Below are positions 1 to 9,745 of a stretch of 17,108 nucleotides of DNA, one piece after another. Position 1 is the first letter of the stretch. Each line of letters starts with the position of its first letter. The notes beneath the pieces are model-generated. The model was not told the origin of the DNA, ran no database searches, and saw nothing but the letters and a program-made list of their open reading frames with translations. The position numbers and the translations under genes were made by a program. Origin of the DNA: Irineochytrium annulatum (lineage: Eukaryota > Chytridiomycota > Chytridiomycetes > Chytridiales > Chytridiaceae); assembly GCA_027600665.1 (NCBI GenBank), contig JADGJL010000619.1, positions 1 through 17,108 of the forward strand, given 5' to 3'.

Positions 1-501
1 AGTGGGGGGAGGGGGCCCGGGTGGTGGCGCGTACTGTGCGGGACCACGGGGGTCGTCCCAGGTTGACTGTTTGCGAGAGGAGATGTTAGCACCGATACAG
101 AGGAGCACAGGGAGCTGAAGAGAGGCGAGAGGAACGTACCTTGCCGGTTGACGTGTTGACGAAGAAGTTGCGGCCGTACTGCGAGGGAGGGCAAGGCGGA
201 GGAAGGGAGGAAGGTTAGTGGAAGAAAACGTCGGCGAGGGGATCCACGAATGGCCAGAGTAGCGAAGGTGAGAGACCACCGATCAGCCGCCTTCCGCGAG
301 GCATTGGAAACCAATGCCCTGAAGGACACATGAGGCGATGCCGGCCCATCCACATCCCTGTCGACGTTCATGACGAAGCTCCACACCTTGGACCACCCCG
401 TCCCAGTCCCCAGTCGGACCGGCTCATGCCAAGGACGGACGCCTCACCTGAGCATTCCACTGAGCAATCCAGCCGGGCGGGAGAGGGCGGTTGTCGGCCA
501 T
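1..501 (-). CDS. WW-domain protein, N-terminal part (cut by left window edge)
   Basis: Three exons read on the minus strand: 501-448, 178-140 and 66-1, all joined in phase 0. Exon 1 begins at an ATG and encodes LPPGWIAQWNAQ, exon 2 encodes YGRNFFVNTSTGK, and exon 3 begins STWDDPRGP. Together they form one complete WW domain at about residues 7-38: first Trp at position 11, the aromatic FF pair, the N-T-S-T-G turn, and second Trp followed by DDPR. A proline-rich stretch follows to the window edge. Donors are GTGAGG and GTACGT; acceptors are CGCAG and AACAG, with ACTAAC and GCTAAC branch-like sites upstream. WW domains bind proline-rich ligands, so the role is probably an adaptor; the rest of the protein is outside the window and the family cannot be named. 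The first intron is 269 nt, long for this locus. The gene is divergent from HPRT and may share its promoter. Confidence 0.8.
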
Positions 502-698
502 CGGTGTCAATTGGGTTGCGGGTGAGGGCGGCGGATGGATGTGAAGGCGATGACAGAAGTGATCCGACTTGAAACGCGACACCTCCCAAGCCACCGTCGC
601 CGATCTCGACCCAACCAAACAACGAGCACGCTTTTTTTGCCTGGTCGTCAAACCGGCGCCCCTCCAACTCCATTACCACCTCGACCTCGAACGTCACG
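502..698. promoter_or_regulatory. Divergent intergenic region, WW gene and HPRT
   Basis: This 197-bp gap separates the start codons of two oppositely transcribed genes, so it must hold both 5' untranslated regions and both core promoters. A run of T lies near 631-637 on the plus strand. I see no clear TATA box. The role is inferred from gene layout. Confidence 0.5.
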
Positions 699-1462
699 AT
701 GATCAACGTCGACTCGGCCAACACCTTCTCGCTCTCGGAGTTCATCATCCCGACGCACTACGCGGATGACGTCCAGTCCGTCCTCATCCCGCACGGCCTG
801 ATCCGCGACCGCGTCGAGAAGCTGGCGGCAGACATCGCGAGGGACTGCTCGAACCCCGTGGTGGCGTGCTGCGTGCTGAAGGGGGCGTCCGTCTTCTTCG
901 CGGATTTGATGGCGAATCTGAAGAAGCTGAAGAACTCGCATAACAAGTCCAGTACGTGTCTATGAATCACCTAGAGAGAGGTTTCCTCTGACACGCGAGA
1001 AAGTCCCGCTTTCCTTCGAGTTCATCAAGGTCAAGTCGTACGAGAACGAATCGTCGACGGGGAACGTGCGCATCTCGCTGACGGAGGAGGAGCTGTCGGC
1101 GTTCAGGGGCAAGGACCTCTTGATCGTGGAAGACATTGTTGACTCGGGGAAGACCATGGTGGCGCTGATTGAGAGGCTCAAGGCGTATGGGCCTGCGACG
1201 ATCAAGGTCGCGAGCTTGCTGGTGAAGAGGACAACGAGAAGTAATGGCTACGTGTGAGTGTTCGAAACATCGCTTCGCGGATTAAGACTTCATTCGGATA
1301 TCGTTATGTCTCATGCTTTTTATCTTCAGCCCCGACTACGCAGGATTTTCCATCCCGGACTCGTTCGTCGTCGGTTACGCGTTGGACTACAACGAGGTAT
1401 TCAGGGATCTTGACCACATCTGCGTTATTTCGGAGACGGGGAAGGCCAAGTACGCCGTTTGA
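699..1462 (+). CDS. HPT1: Hypoxanthine-guanine phosphoribosyltransferase (HPRT/HGPRT)
   Basis: Purine salvage enzyme that joins hypoxanthine or guanine to PRPP, giving IMP or GMP, normally in the cytosol. Exons are 699-951, 1004-1253 and 1330-1462 (636 nt, 211 aa; human HPRT has 218). Both introns are GT-AG (52 and 76 nt) and splicing restores the conserved junctions KSIPLSFEF and NGYVPDYAGF. Visible family landmarks are the LKG pyrophosphate loop at 60-62, the flexible-loop Ser96-Tyr97, the PRPP-binding motif [14 protein letters not shown] at 123-136 with Glu127-Asp128 and Asp131, the purine-contact Lys159 in KVASLLVKR, Asp187 in YALDYNE, and the C-terminal [10 protein letters not shown]. 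The start is the first ATG in frame and gives a normal N terminus. Identification is from family knowledge and is very secure; the symbol follows yeast HPT1. It shares its 5' region with the WW gene and converges on the unknown gene downstream. Confidence 0.96.
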
Positions 1463-1633
1463 TTGTATGCAAGGGTGGAAAGCGATGTTGGTGAAGGCTT
1501 GCATCTTGTTGTGGGCTTGCAGTTCGGGCCTTTTTATGGCTAACTCTTTCGTGATTGCCAAGCTCATCTTTTTAGTGCGGGTGTAAAATTTTGGAATGTT
1601 GGATGTACCTTTTTTTTTTACCTTCAGTAATTG

Positions 1634-1639
1634 TTTATT
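1634..1639 (-). terminator. Polyadenylation signal of the convergent minus-strand gene
   Basis: TTTATT on the plus strand reads AATAAA on the minus strand, about 86 nt beyond the stop codon at 1725. It sits inside the presumed HPRT 3' untranslated region, so the two transcripts probably overlap. Confidence 0.55.
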
Positions 1640-1664
1640 GATTGTCTTTCGAAATCATTATTTT

Positions 1665-1670
1665 AATAAA
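1665..1670 (+). terminator. Polyadenylation signal of HPRT
   Basis: Canonical AATAAA about 200 nt after the HPRT stop codon, in an AT-rich stretch that contrasts with the GC-rich genes. It lies within 60 nt of the stop codon of the convergent gene. Confidence 0.6.
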
Positions 1671-1724
1671 TCTCTTTCTACTCCATATAAGAACTTGTTG
1701 TAGCTGAACTTTTTATATTTCCAT

Positions 1725-4700
1725 TCATATTCCAACCGCAACAATCTCTTGCACGACCTCGGTGACCAGGTCCTCGCTTGCGGCGACCTCCCCGGCAGCA
1801 ACAACCTCCTCTGCAACGGCCTCCTCAACCGCAACAATCTCGTCAACCGCAATGACGTCCCCTGCCGGCAACTCCGGCACCTCCTCCGCCGTGATCTGCT
1901 CGGAAACAACCTCCGCTACAGCCTCCTGGACAAGCTCCTCGGTCGTAATCAGCTCAACAATCTCCTCCGCATGCTCAACCTGCTCCGCCGCCACCGCGTT
2001 GTCCTGCAGACCACCGTCGTCAAGAACAGATTCAATAGCGTCCGCCGGAGCTTCTACCACCTCAACGGGGGCTTTGACCGCCTCGACCGGGACATCTGCG
2101 GCCTCCACAGGCGCGTCATCGTGCGGCACCTCCTCTACTGCGTCGACCTCCGCGACGGGCTCGGCTGCGTCCGCTGACAAGTCGGCAGGAGCGGTGCCTT
2201 CGTCCACGTTTTCGACGGCAGTCGCTGCTTCGGCATCTTCAAAAGCGGGTGCGGGCTCGGCGGCTGCTCCCATGTCTTCAACCGCTGCAGGCTCCGGAAT
2301 CAAGTCCTGGACGGGTTCGTTGGCTAACTCCTCTGGAACGAAGCCCTCGGCCAACTGTGCCGCATCCGCTACGTCTGCCACCTCTGCCAATGGCTCTGTT
2401 TCCTCCGTAGCGGCAGGAGGGCTTGGAGTCCTGTCTTTGGGGCTCGGTGTTCTGACTTTAGGGCTCGGAGTGTCGTCTCTGGGGCTCGGAACCCTGTCTT
2501 TCGTCTCATGGGGACTCGGCGTCCTATCTTTTGCCTCCTGCGGGCTCGGAGTCCTGTTTTGGCTCGGCGTTTTATCCTCAGCGACCTTCGATGGTCGCTC
2601 CACCACTGTCGACTCCCTCTCACCACCGGCGTTCTCCTCCGGCGCCGCGGGCGCCGCCATCCTACCCTGCTCAACCTTTTCCTCCCCTTCACCGTCCACC
2701 GCCGTCTCTTCTTCCGTCGCCACCGTGTTCTTTCCGCCAGCGGACGAGTTCCGCGTTTTGGCAGACTTCGGACCGGAGTGTGAACTACCCGCCGTCGAGG
2801 CCCTCCGCGAGCCCTCGGCTTGGAACTTGGCGAGCGACGCGCGCCGGCCAGTGCGTGCCGGTGACCGCGTAGTCGGAGGCTCATACGACTCGCCGTCCGC
2901 AGCACCAAGTGCCTCAGCCGGCGCTGTCTCACCCTGTGGAGGCGTGGACGGCTTTTGGTCGCCCGCGGCGGTGACGGATGTTCTGGCCGCGACAGACGCC
3001 CGCGCTTCGGAATTAACCACACCTTCGACGTAGTCTCTGGCACGAGATGAGATGGAGGCACGGCCTGCGGATCCACGAGGACTTGTCGCGGAAGGGTCTT
3101 CAGGACGGCCCGAAACGGACGTGCGACCCGCCGCATTGGAGGGGTTGGCGCCGGCCAACGTAGAGGCGCGCGCGGCTACACCCGATGTCGATTCCCTGCG
3201 CTCCGGTGAGGCAGAGGTCGCGGGCGACATCTTTCGTGAGATGATTGAACGCCTGGCCGTGGACGGGCGCGTGTGTGTGCCCTCACCGGTAGCGGCGCCG
3301 TTCTCTTCAACCGCCCCTTCGGCCGCGGCGTTGGTGACGCCCTCGAGCGATACTTTCGACCCTTCGGCGCTGGGCGCCCCATCTTCCCCGAACGCGACCG
3401 ACTTTCTCGGCGCCAACCCGCCCGCGCTCAGGACCGTTGACCCCCTGCTTCCCCTCATCCTCGCCGACCCCACGCCCGACGACGGCCTCCCACTTGGCGG
3501 CCTCGTGGCCCTCTCCCCCGCGCTGGTCCCCCTCGACGCCGAATCCGCCTCAGCCATTTCCTCCTCAAATCCGCCCAACGCCTCGCTTACTGGGTCCGCC
3601 AATTTTGCTGGCGTGAAGCCCATCCCCGCACCCGCACCCACGAATTCGATCACGCGCTTTGCCTCGCCCGCCGTGAGCCTTACCTGCGCCGCCGCTGCCG
3701 CCGCGGCCTCCCTCTCTGCCCTCTCCTTCTCCGCCTTCTCCCTCGCGGCCGCCTCCTCCACCTTCGCGCGCTCGAGCCTGGCCTTCTGCACGGCCCTCAG
3801 CTGCGCTCTCGCCGCGAGCATGACATCCTGATCCCGCTCCCTCTTGGCCTCCTTCGCGCGGATGATGGCGATGCGCTCGGCCTCCCCTCGGGGTATGGCG
3901 GCCGTGGACGGTTTGGAGAGATGGTGCCGCCCGATGGCGGTCGAGGCCGTGATGCGCGGGTGGACGGTCGTGCGCTCGAGGTCGAGGATGACGGACTCGG
4001 GGACGCCGTTGGCGTTGAAGAGCGGGCGGCGGATGGGTGCCGAAGGAGGGATGGCGGTGGAGGCGCGTTGGAAGAAGGACTCGCGTGGTTGGTTAGTGGT
4101 GGAGGTACGGTTGGCATAGATTGAGGCGCGCTGGGCAAAGACGGAGTCGCGGGTGGTTGCGGAGGGTCGGACCGTCGACTTGTCGGACGCGTTAGTGGGC
4201 GCTAGGGCCGCGGCCGCCTCGGGTTGGACGGCGGCGGGCGCGGCGTTCGTCTCTTGCTCCCACGCGAGGTCCATTTGCCTCTCCCTCCTGGCAGCCTCCG
4301 GGTCCTGAAGCAGCATGCCATCTTCGATCGCCATGCACACTCTGTAATTGGACTCAACAATCTCCGGGATGCGCATAGACGGCGCGCTCATGAGCAACCC
4401 TTTGCCGGATTTTGAAATAACGGATGGCAGAACCATTGGGAGAAGGCTTGGGTCCCGCGGCACGGGGAGCCGGTGGGAGAGATGTTGGTGCTCGAACCGG
4501 AACGTCAGCTCGCCAATCGGGTTTAGATCTTCGACCGTCTCCTGATCGTCCTCGTAGTCAGAATCTTCGGATTCGGGCTCCTCGGGCTCCGGTTCGACAT
4601 TGTCTTCGAGAAGGAGCTCTTCCACAGCCTCGGCGTCGACTTTGTCGACAGCAATCTCTTGCGCAAGGACATGCTCCTCTGCAACTGGCGGTGCTCCCTC

Positions 4701-5839
4701 GTCAGCATTTCCGTCGGCAGCGCTTGCTGGGGTCGTCGACGTGACTGGGCGCTCCTCGGCACCTTTCTTCCTATCCGTATCAGTGCTAGAGGGCTTCGTA
4801 GCGGCTGTGAGCTCATCGGTAGTCTCAATGGGCGCGGCTGGCATGACAGGGAGAAGGGCAAGCCCGCCATCGACAATCTGGCTAGCCCGTAAACTTTTGC
4901 TGCCTCTTACGCTCTGGCTGGCCCTTCCATTCTCGTTAGCCCGTCCCGTCAGACTGGCCCTCCCGCTCTGGCTAGCCCGCCCACTCAAGCTAGCTCTACC
5001 GCTCTTCCCGCTCATCGGCCTACTCCTACCCACCGTCTCTTGATCAGCAAACCCAGGGTCTTCAACCCTCATGCTGTTCGCCCCGCCCGTGCTTTCAAAG
5101 CCGTTGCCCTGAGCCTTTCCGAGCTGCTCCCGAATCGCCTCCTTCCACACCCTAGACTCGGGTCGCGAGTCCCCGTTCGAGGTCACGCCGGTCAGGCCGG
5201 CCGTGCGCGCCCTGATCTCAGAAAAGGCCGTCGACTTACGACGCATGCCGTCCTTAGAGTAGGAGAGGAAAGAGTCGGACTGTATCTATTTCAAGAAAGC
5301 GCTTATTCATTAATGGAATCATTTATGTTTCCACAACCAACCTTGCGCTCGGGGGCCCTTTCATAAGTGAACCACACACCTGCCGTCGCCCTCGGGATGG
5401 GGTACCTCGGCGTCGGCGTGCTCCAAACGGTGAAGAATTGGACCTTCCCCTTCTCTTCGTCCGTGCCCTTCAGCGACGTGACGTACTTCCATACGTTCGC
5501 GCCTCCACTTCCCGTCGGAAACATGGGCAGCATCGCCCGAATCCTCTGCACGGATTCTGGTATCTCGATCCTGGCCGGTCCCTCTTCCTCGTCCACGATG
5601 GATGTCGGTGTCGGCTCGCGATTTTGGCCGAGAGAGTCCGGCGACGCGTCGTCGGAGTCGAGAGGGTTCTTGGGCGTCAGCTGGTTGGCCTCGGTCCCGT
5701 CGATGAAGTATTCCTGATCCCAATGCGTGAGGAGAACCTCCACCGCGCGAAGGGCCTCAGTCTCGAGGCTGGACATAATCTCTGCCTGTTGGAAAGGAGA
5801 AGGCGTCAGGGCGGCCTTGCGCATCGCGTCGCATACCAT
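1725..5839 (-). CDS. Large low-complexity protein of unknown function with two internal repeat arrays
   Basis: I do not recognise this protein. Exons are 5839-5342 and 5252-1725, joined in phase 0 across an 89-nt GT-AG intron (1341 aa). The junction reads YERAPERK then DGMRRKS. A further 51-nt in-frame intron (5836-5786) directly after the ATG is likely; removing it leaves 1324 aa beginning MAEIMSSLE. Regions in the 1341-aa numbering: a folded-looking N-terminal part (1-170); seven hexapeptide repeats of SGRASx type (about 250-291); a segment rich in prolines and hydrophobics that may be conserved, containing SAPSMRIPEIVE (about 407-500); a charged Lys/Glu/Ala helix, probably coiled coil (about 620-690); a disordered Ser/Thr/Ala-rich part with RRAS sites; seven TPSP-type repeats (about 1059-1111); and an Ala/Val/Glu-rich acidic tail. 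There is no signal peptide or membrane span. The basic RxxS and S/T-P sites suggest a phosphorylated scaffold, which is inference only. Confidence 0.72.
2415..2577 (-). repeat. Array of about seven TPSP repeats in coding sequence
   Basis: The plus strand repeats a unit close to GGGCTCGGAGTCCTGTCTTT with 18-30 bp spacing. On the coding strand it encodes TPSQ, TPSP, TPSP, VPSP, TPSP, TPSP and TPSP, separated by short linkers such as QEAKDR and HETKDR. Each unit carries one or two serine/threonine-proline sites, the substrate form of proline-directed kinases (CDK, MAPK). All units stay in frame. Confidence 0.85.
4878..5003 (-). repeat. Seven 18-bp repeats encoding SGRASx hexapeptides
   Basis: Seven consecutive 6-residue units read SGRASL, SGRASQ, SGRASL, TGRANE, NGRASQ, SVRGSK and SLRASQ. 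The DNA period is 18 bp, with the plus strand echoing CTGGCTAGCCCG-like words. Five of the units keep Arg-Ala-Ser. Confidence 0.88.
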
Positions 5840-6068
5840 CGTGGCTACGCTCTACGACGCGTCGCGGAGGGGTTGGTGATGATCTGGGTGATGGCCGTCG
5901 TCGCGTTGACAAAAGATTTACACCCGCGATATTGTATGGTGCGGGCGTTATCAATAGACGACCGTTCAATTATGAGGTTGAGCATAAGTTGTTAAATCTG
6001 TTGATTTACTTGCCAGAGGACTACACAGTCCATAAGGAAGAAGAAGTAGTGTCATCGAAGCCTCTATT
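5840..6068. promoter_or_regulatory. Intergenic region between two minus-strand genes
   Basis: A 229-bp gap that must contain the RasGEF 3' end and the promoter of the large unknown gene. It is AT-richer toward 5920-6060. One ACGCGT word occurs at 5857-5862, about 20 bp upstream of the unknown gene's ATG. I see no canonical minus-strand AATAAA for the RasGEF. Confidence 0.4.
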
Positions 6069-9000
6069 TTACATTTCTGCCGACTTCAACCTCGAAGGTC
6101 CCGCCGGCGTGCTGCCAGACGACACCTTTCCCGGCTTCGGCGGCAAGGGCGGCGGTTCCAGCGACCCATTCGAACCATACGGTGAAGGCGTCGTCGGCTT
6201 TGCAGGTACCGGCGGCTTCGGCTTCTGCGCAACCATTGGCCTCAGTGGTGGTGGCGGTGGCGGAGGTGGTGGAGGCCGCGTCGGCTTCGCGTTCACCTTG
6301 GCTGGGGCCGCCACGGGCTCGAGTTGCCGCTTAGCGTTGGCAGCTTGGAACACCCAACCGGTCCGGTTTGGTGCCGAGGTGGTGCCAACAGGGTGGATAT
6401 CAGTCACCGGGGTCGAAGCGGCGTGCTTCGGTGCCGATAGTGGGGAAGTTGGCGCCTGTTTACTCCCACTGTTACGCCTCCAGTCGTCGTCGTCTTCGCT
6501 CTCGATGGCGCCACGATGTGGCGCGTCTTGATCGACTGATGCTAATTTCTTGTGCCCGGGCCCGGCTTTCTTCGGGTCTTTTTTATCGACGACTGGTGGC
6601 GCGGTGAACGTCGGGAAGGTGAAGAAGCTCCCGCGGCGGGCAGGCGATACGATGGAGGCCGTGGCTGTTGTCGGGTTAATGAGGATCGTTGGTTGCGTTG
6701 CCGGCTGCATGGGTGGCTGTGCCAAAGGCGCATTCGAGATGTGAGTCGACGGCGGAGGTGGCACGCTGCGATACGTCGGCGGTGTACTAGTTGACCTCCT
6801 CGGCGGGAGCTCTGGTGCCGAGATCGCTTTTACCGGTAGATCCGTGTCCTGCTGCACCTGCAGGTATGCCGACGGGTCGTTAAGCGATATCTCCATACTA
6901 ATACTCTTCAAGCTGTCGAGGCTCCAGTCCTCATTCGACGCCGACTTGTCCCCGATCGCGTACCGATCCTCGGCATGTTTAGCACGCGCGTGAGTGTGGT
7001 AGTCGACAATGTCCTCATCGTCAGGCGAGTCGTCCTTGTCGTCGCCGAGGTCGACCACCTGGCGCTCGCGGCTGGAACGACGCACGAGTGGTGGGGTTGA
7101 ATTCGTCGGGCGCGTCTTTGGTACCATCGAGTAGGCGGTACCACGGATGGCGTCCATGATGGCCGAGGACGTCGATACACGTTTTCTCACGACGGGCGGC
7201 GACATCAGGGAGGACGCCGCATTCGCCATTGAAGACGAGTTCGAAGACCCGGACGATGCCGAGGCTGACCGGACTTTAACGGCTGGTATCCCGCGGGACG
7301 AGGAAGACGCCGAGCTGTCGATCGTCGCCGGGATGGACGTAAGCGACTGCGCCGAGGGCTTGTCGTGAGCAGCCAAACTGTCGGTGTCCTCCTCATGCGA
7401 GACGAGCGCAAACGCGTCATCCGGGTCGTTCTGGGACGCCCCATGCCCCGCCACCCCAATCTCCTCGTGATCCCTCCCCTCGTTCTCTGTTGACCGCCTG
7501 GATACATCAGTACCCTTCGACGACACGGACATAGTGTGTGCGCTGTGCGACGTCGGCAGAGGTGTCAGTCTCGGCTCCCTCGCAAGGCTTAGGTCATCAA
7601 CCTCTTTCTCCGAAATCCACGACCGACTCAGAATCCAATGGCTGATAAACGTCCCAATCTCCTCCTCGTTCAAGTCCCTCAAACTCGGTAGCTCTTCGAT
7701 CCCCTGGTCACTCAGTCCACCTACGACCCTCCGTCGGAACTGAATCGCTTTCTTATTCGACTGCGATGCCGCGTCGAGGGCTGACAGGACCTCGTACGAG
7801 TACCGTGGCCCCGATGTGCAGTAGCGTAGCTGTCGCTGGATATCCTGGTACCGCTTGTCGTTCGTTGGATCCACCCCATCTCGCTTCGACACCGTGATGA
7901 CATACGTCGTGTCATGGATCAGCAGGCCAAGGAACGGGATCATCGGCCTCGTTAGGCTGGTCTTGAGCCAGTCCCTGTACGCGGCGTAGTTGCTCTCCTC
8001 CGATAGCAGGTTCCTCATCTCGGTGAAGTCCGTGAACTCAGGCTTTCGTTTTACGAGGCTCCACGTCCTCTTAAGCCTGCTGATAGGCGGCGTCATAAGG
8101 GCGCAAACAACGGCTTTCAGGGACTGGAAGTTGTTGAACTTTCTCAGCTTAAGGGCGACCTTAATCCACTTCACGATGTTCTTGCACCGATCGGCCGGGT
8201 TTGACGGCTCCAGAACCGAACATTCGACAACGCGCGTGAAGTAGTTAAAGAACTCGGACGAGGCCTGGAGCGACTTGCAGGGGCTGTGGGGCGGGCGGTG
8301 AGCGAGGAGGTCGGTGGGGTGGATTTTGCGGAGAAGGGTCTGTTCGATCAGGCACAACTGGAAGGCGATCGCAATCGGGCGGAACGAGTTAATCGTGACG
8401 GTGGGGTTTGCGGCGCACTGAATGTGGGACAGCACGCGCGCGATCTTGGTTCGTATCGCGGTTGCTTCGTCGATAATCGGCGGCGCCTTCGGCTTTAACA
8501 TGGACGAGGCAGACGGTATGGCCGACGTGAAAGTAAAAGGCGTCGCCGCGTGCGTTCCAAAGCTATTCGAGCGGTTAAGCTGGCTCCCAGCGGCCGGCGT
8601 CAACGCCAAAGACGAAGGATCGGAGGTGGCCTCGTTTGGAGCAGAATCGATTTGTTTTGTCACATCACTATCAGACGCGATGTCGGGTGCGCGCAAAGCA
8701 CAGTTGATTGTCGATATTAGATTGGTGTTCAGGTCCATGTAAAGTATATGCAGAGGAGATTCGGGTATATCTGGCGCGTTGCTGGATGACTTTGGTCTGG
8801 ACACAAGTTAGCGGACGCAATGAATGACCAAGTACTGACCTCATCAGCACGGAAAGTTCAGGTTGCGGAGGAGGTGGTGGCGGCGGTGGCGGCGGCGGCG
8901 GCGGCGGCGGCCGTTGTTTAGTAATGGCCAGAGTTTTATTGATGTTGATCGACGGACCGCTGTGATAGTCATTTGGGGTATTTGTTATGGGTACAGCAGA

Positions 9001-9445
9001 AACGGTAGACTTTGTCTTATCTGGAAGAAGGTCAGAGAAGGAAGCGCGTCGCTAAGATGCCGCGAACTCACGTATTTTCTCCTTCAACACGACCTGCATC
9101 ATATCCTCCAGCCTATTTACACACATTTTACACAGATATATCAATCGCAGCGGCTCATCGACATTAATCGGTAGGCCTTTGGACATTGTTAGTCGTTCGA
9201 AGTAGCACGACGAAAGGATTAAACAGAAAGTAAACAGGGCCGTTTAGCTCGCTCCCGCTACCACCAACAGTCGTTTCTGAAGAAAAACACGCGTTCTCAC
9301 CGTCTATTCCAATCTCGGCCATGGTCTTCATCCTGATTGCGAGGCGGCCCAAGTTCGTAAGGTACAGAAAAAAGCCGTCTGCCGAGAACTGTCCCTCGGA
9401 GGCCGCACTCGCGGCCACCAACATATCCCTCTCGAGCGCGTCCAT
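6069..9445 (-). CDS. RasGEF (Cdc25-type) guanine-nucleotide exchange factor
   Basis: Catalyses GDP release from a Ras-family GTPase so that GTP can bind. Exons are 9445-9301, 9176-9072, 9020-8840 and 8796-6069 (3159 nt, 1052 aa); introns are 124, 51, 43 and GT-AG, with CTAAC/CTGAC branch sites. The Cdc25 catalytic domain lies at about 282-486: AFQLCLIEQTLLRKIHP, KLRKFNNFQSLKAVV, the helical-hairpin motif PPISRLKRTW and IPFLGLLIHDTTYV. Upstream are a short N-terminal helical region and fifteen consecutive prolines (121-135). Downstream is a long disordered tail with Ser-rich and acidic segments (DLGDDKDDSPDDED), a second polyproline run and SH3-ligand-like PPPLPPKPG near the end. I could not recognise a typical RasGEF N-terminal (REM) domain. 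The start is the first ATG after an in-frame stop at 9508-9506; an extra 5' exon cannot be excluded. The promoter lies in the gap before IMPDH. Confidence 0.88.
8862..8910 (-). repeat. CCG/CCA trinucleotide run coding for 15 prolines
   Basis: On the plus strand this is a GGC/GGT-rich triplet tract. In the RasGEF reading frame it encodes an unbroken run of 15 prolines just before the third intron. Seven consecutive CCG codons make it prone to length variation. Confidence 0.85.
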
Positions 9446-9745
9446 CACGTCGTCGTCGTCGTCGCGGGCGTCTATCCGCGAGATGCTCCAAAGAAATGGT
9501 GGGCTTCAATCACCGGGACTGGATTTACGCGACTTTCGCGTCAAGGGCTGGGTGGCGATCGGCAACCCATTCATTCACGGCCTCGCCAGTGGCGCCTCTG
9601 AACGCGACACTACTGGGCTGCCGGCGAAAGAAATAAGAAATGACAGTATCAATGAATGTTTACTTATGTTAAATACAACTGAACCAAAAAACAATGGCGT
9701 AATAGTCGCCGATCTGTGTAATAGTCCCTCTTGGACCATCAACTT
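9446..9745. promoter_or_regulatory. IMPDH 3' flank and RasGEF promoter/5' leader
   Basis: 300 bp between the IMPDH stop and the RasGEF start, both on the minus strand. It holds a possible upstream reading frame (9574-9506, 22 codons) in the same frame as the RasGEF and ending 60 nt before its ATG. A second, 9-codon frame begins at 9570. A GAC-repeat tract lies just before the ATG. No canonical AATAAA for IMPDH is visible. Confidence 0.45.

Noticed and set aside
1762..3033. A 423-codon open frame on the plus strand
   Set aside because: It lies wholly antisense to the large minus-strand gene. It is Ser/Thr/Ala low-complexity, a mirror of the GC-rich repetitive coding strand, with no domain.
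9177..9300. A 24-nt intron ending at the CTTCAG near 9277 in the RasGEF
   Set aside because: It is too short for a branch site. Using the acceptor at 9177 after CTAAC keeps the frame into the next exon and gives a normal 124-nt intron.
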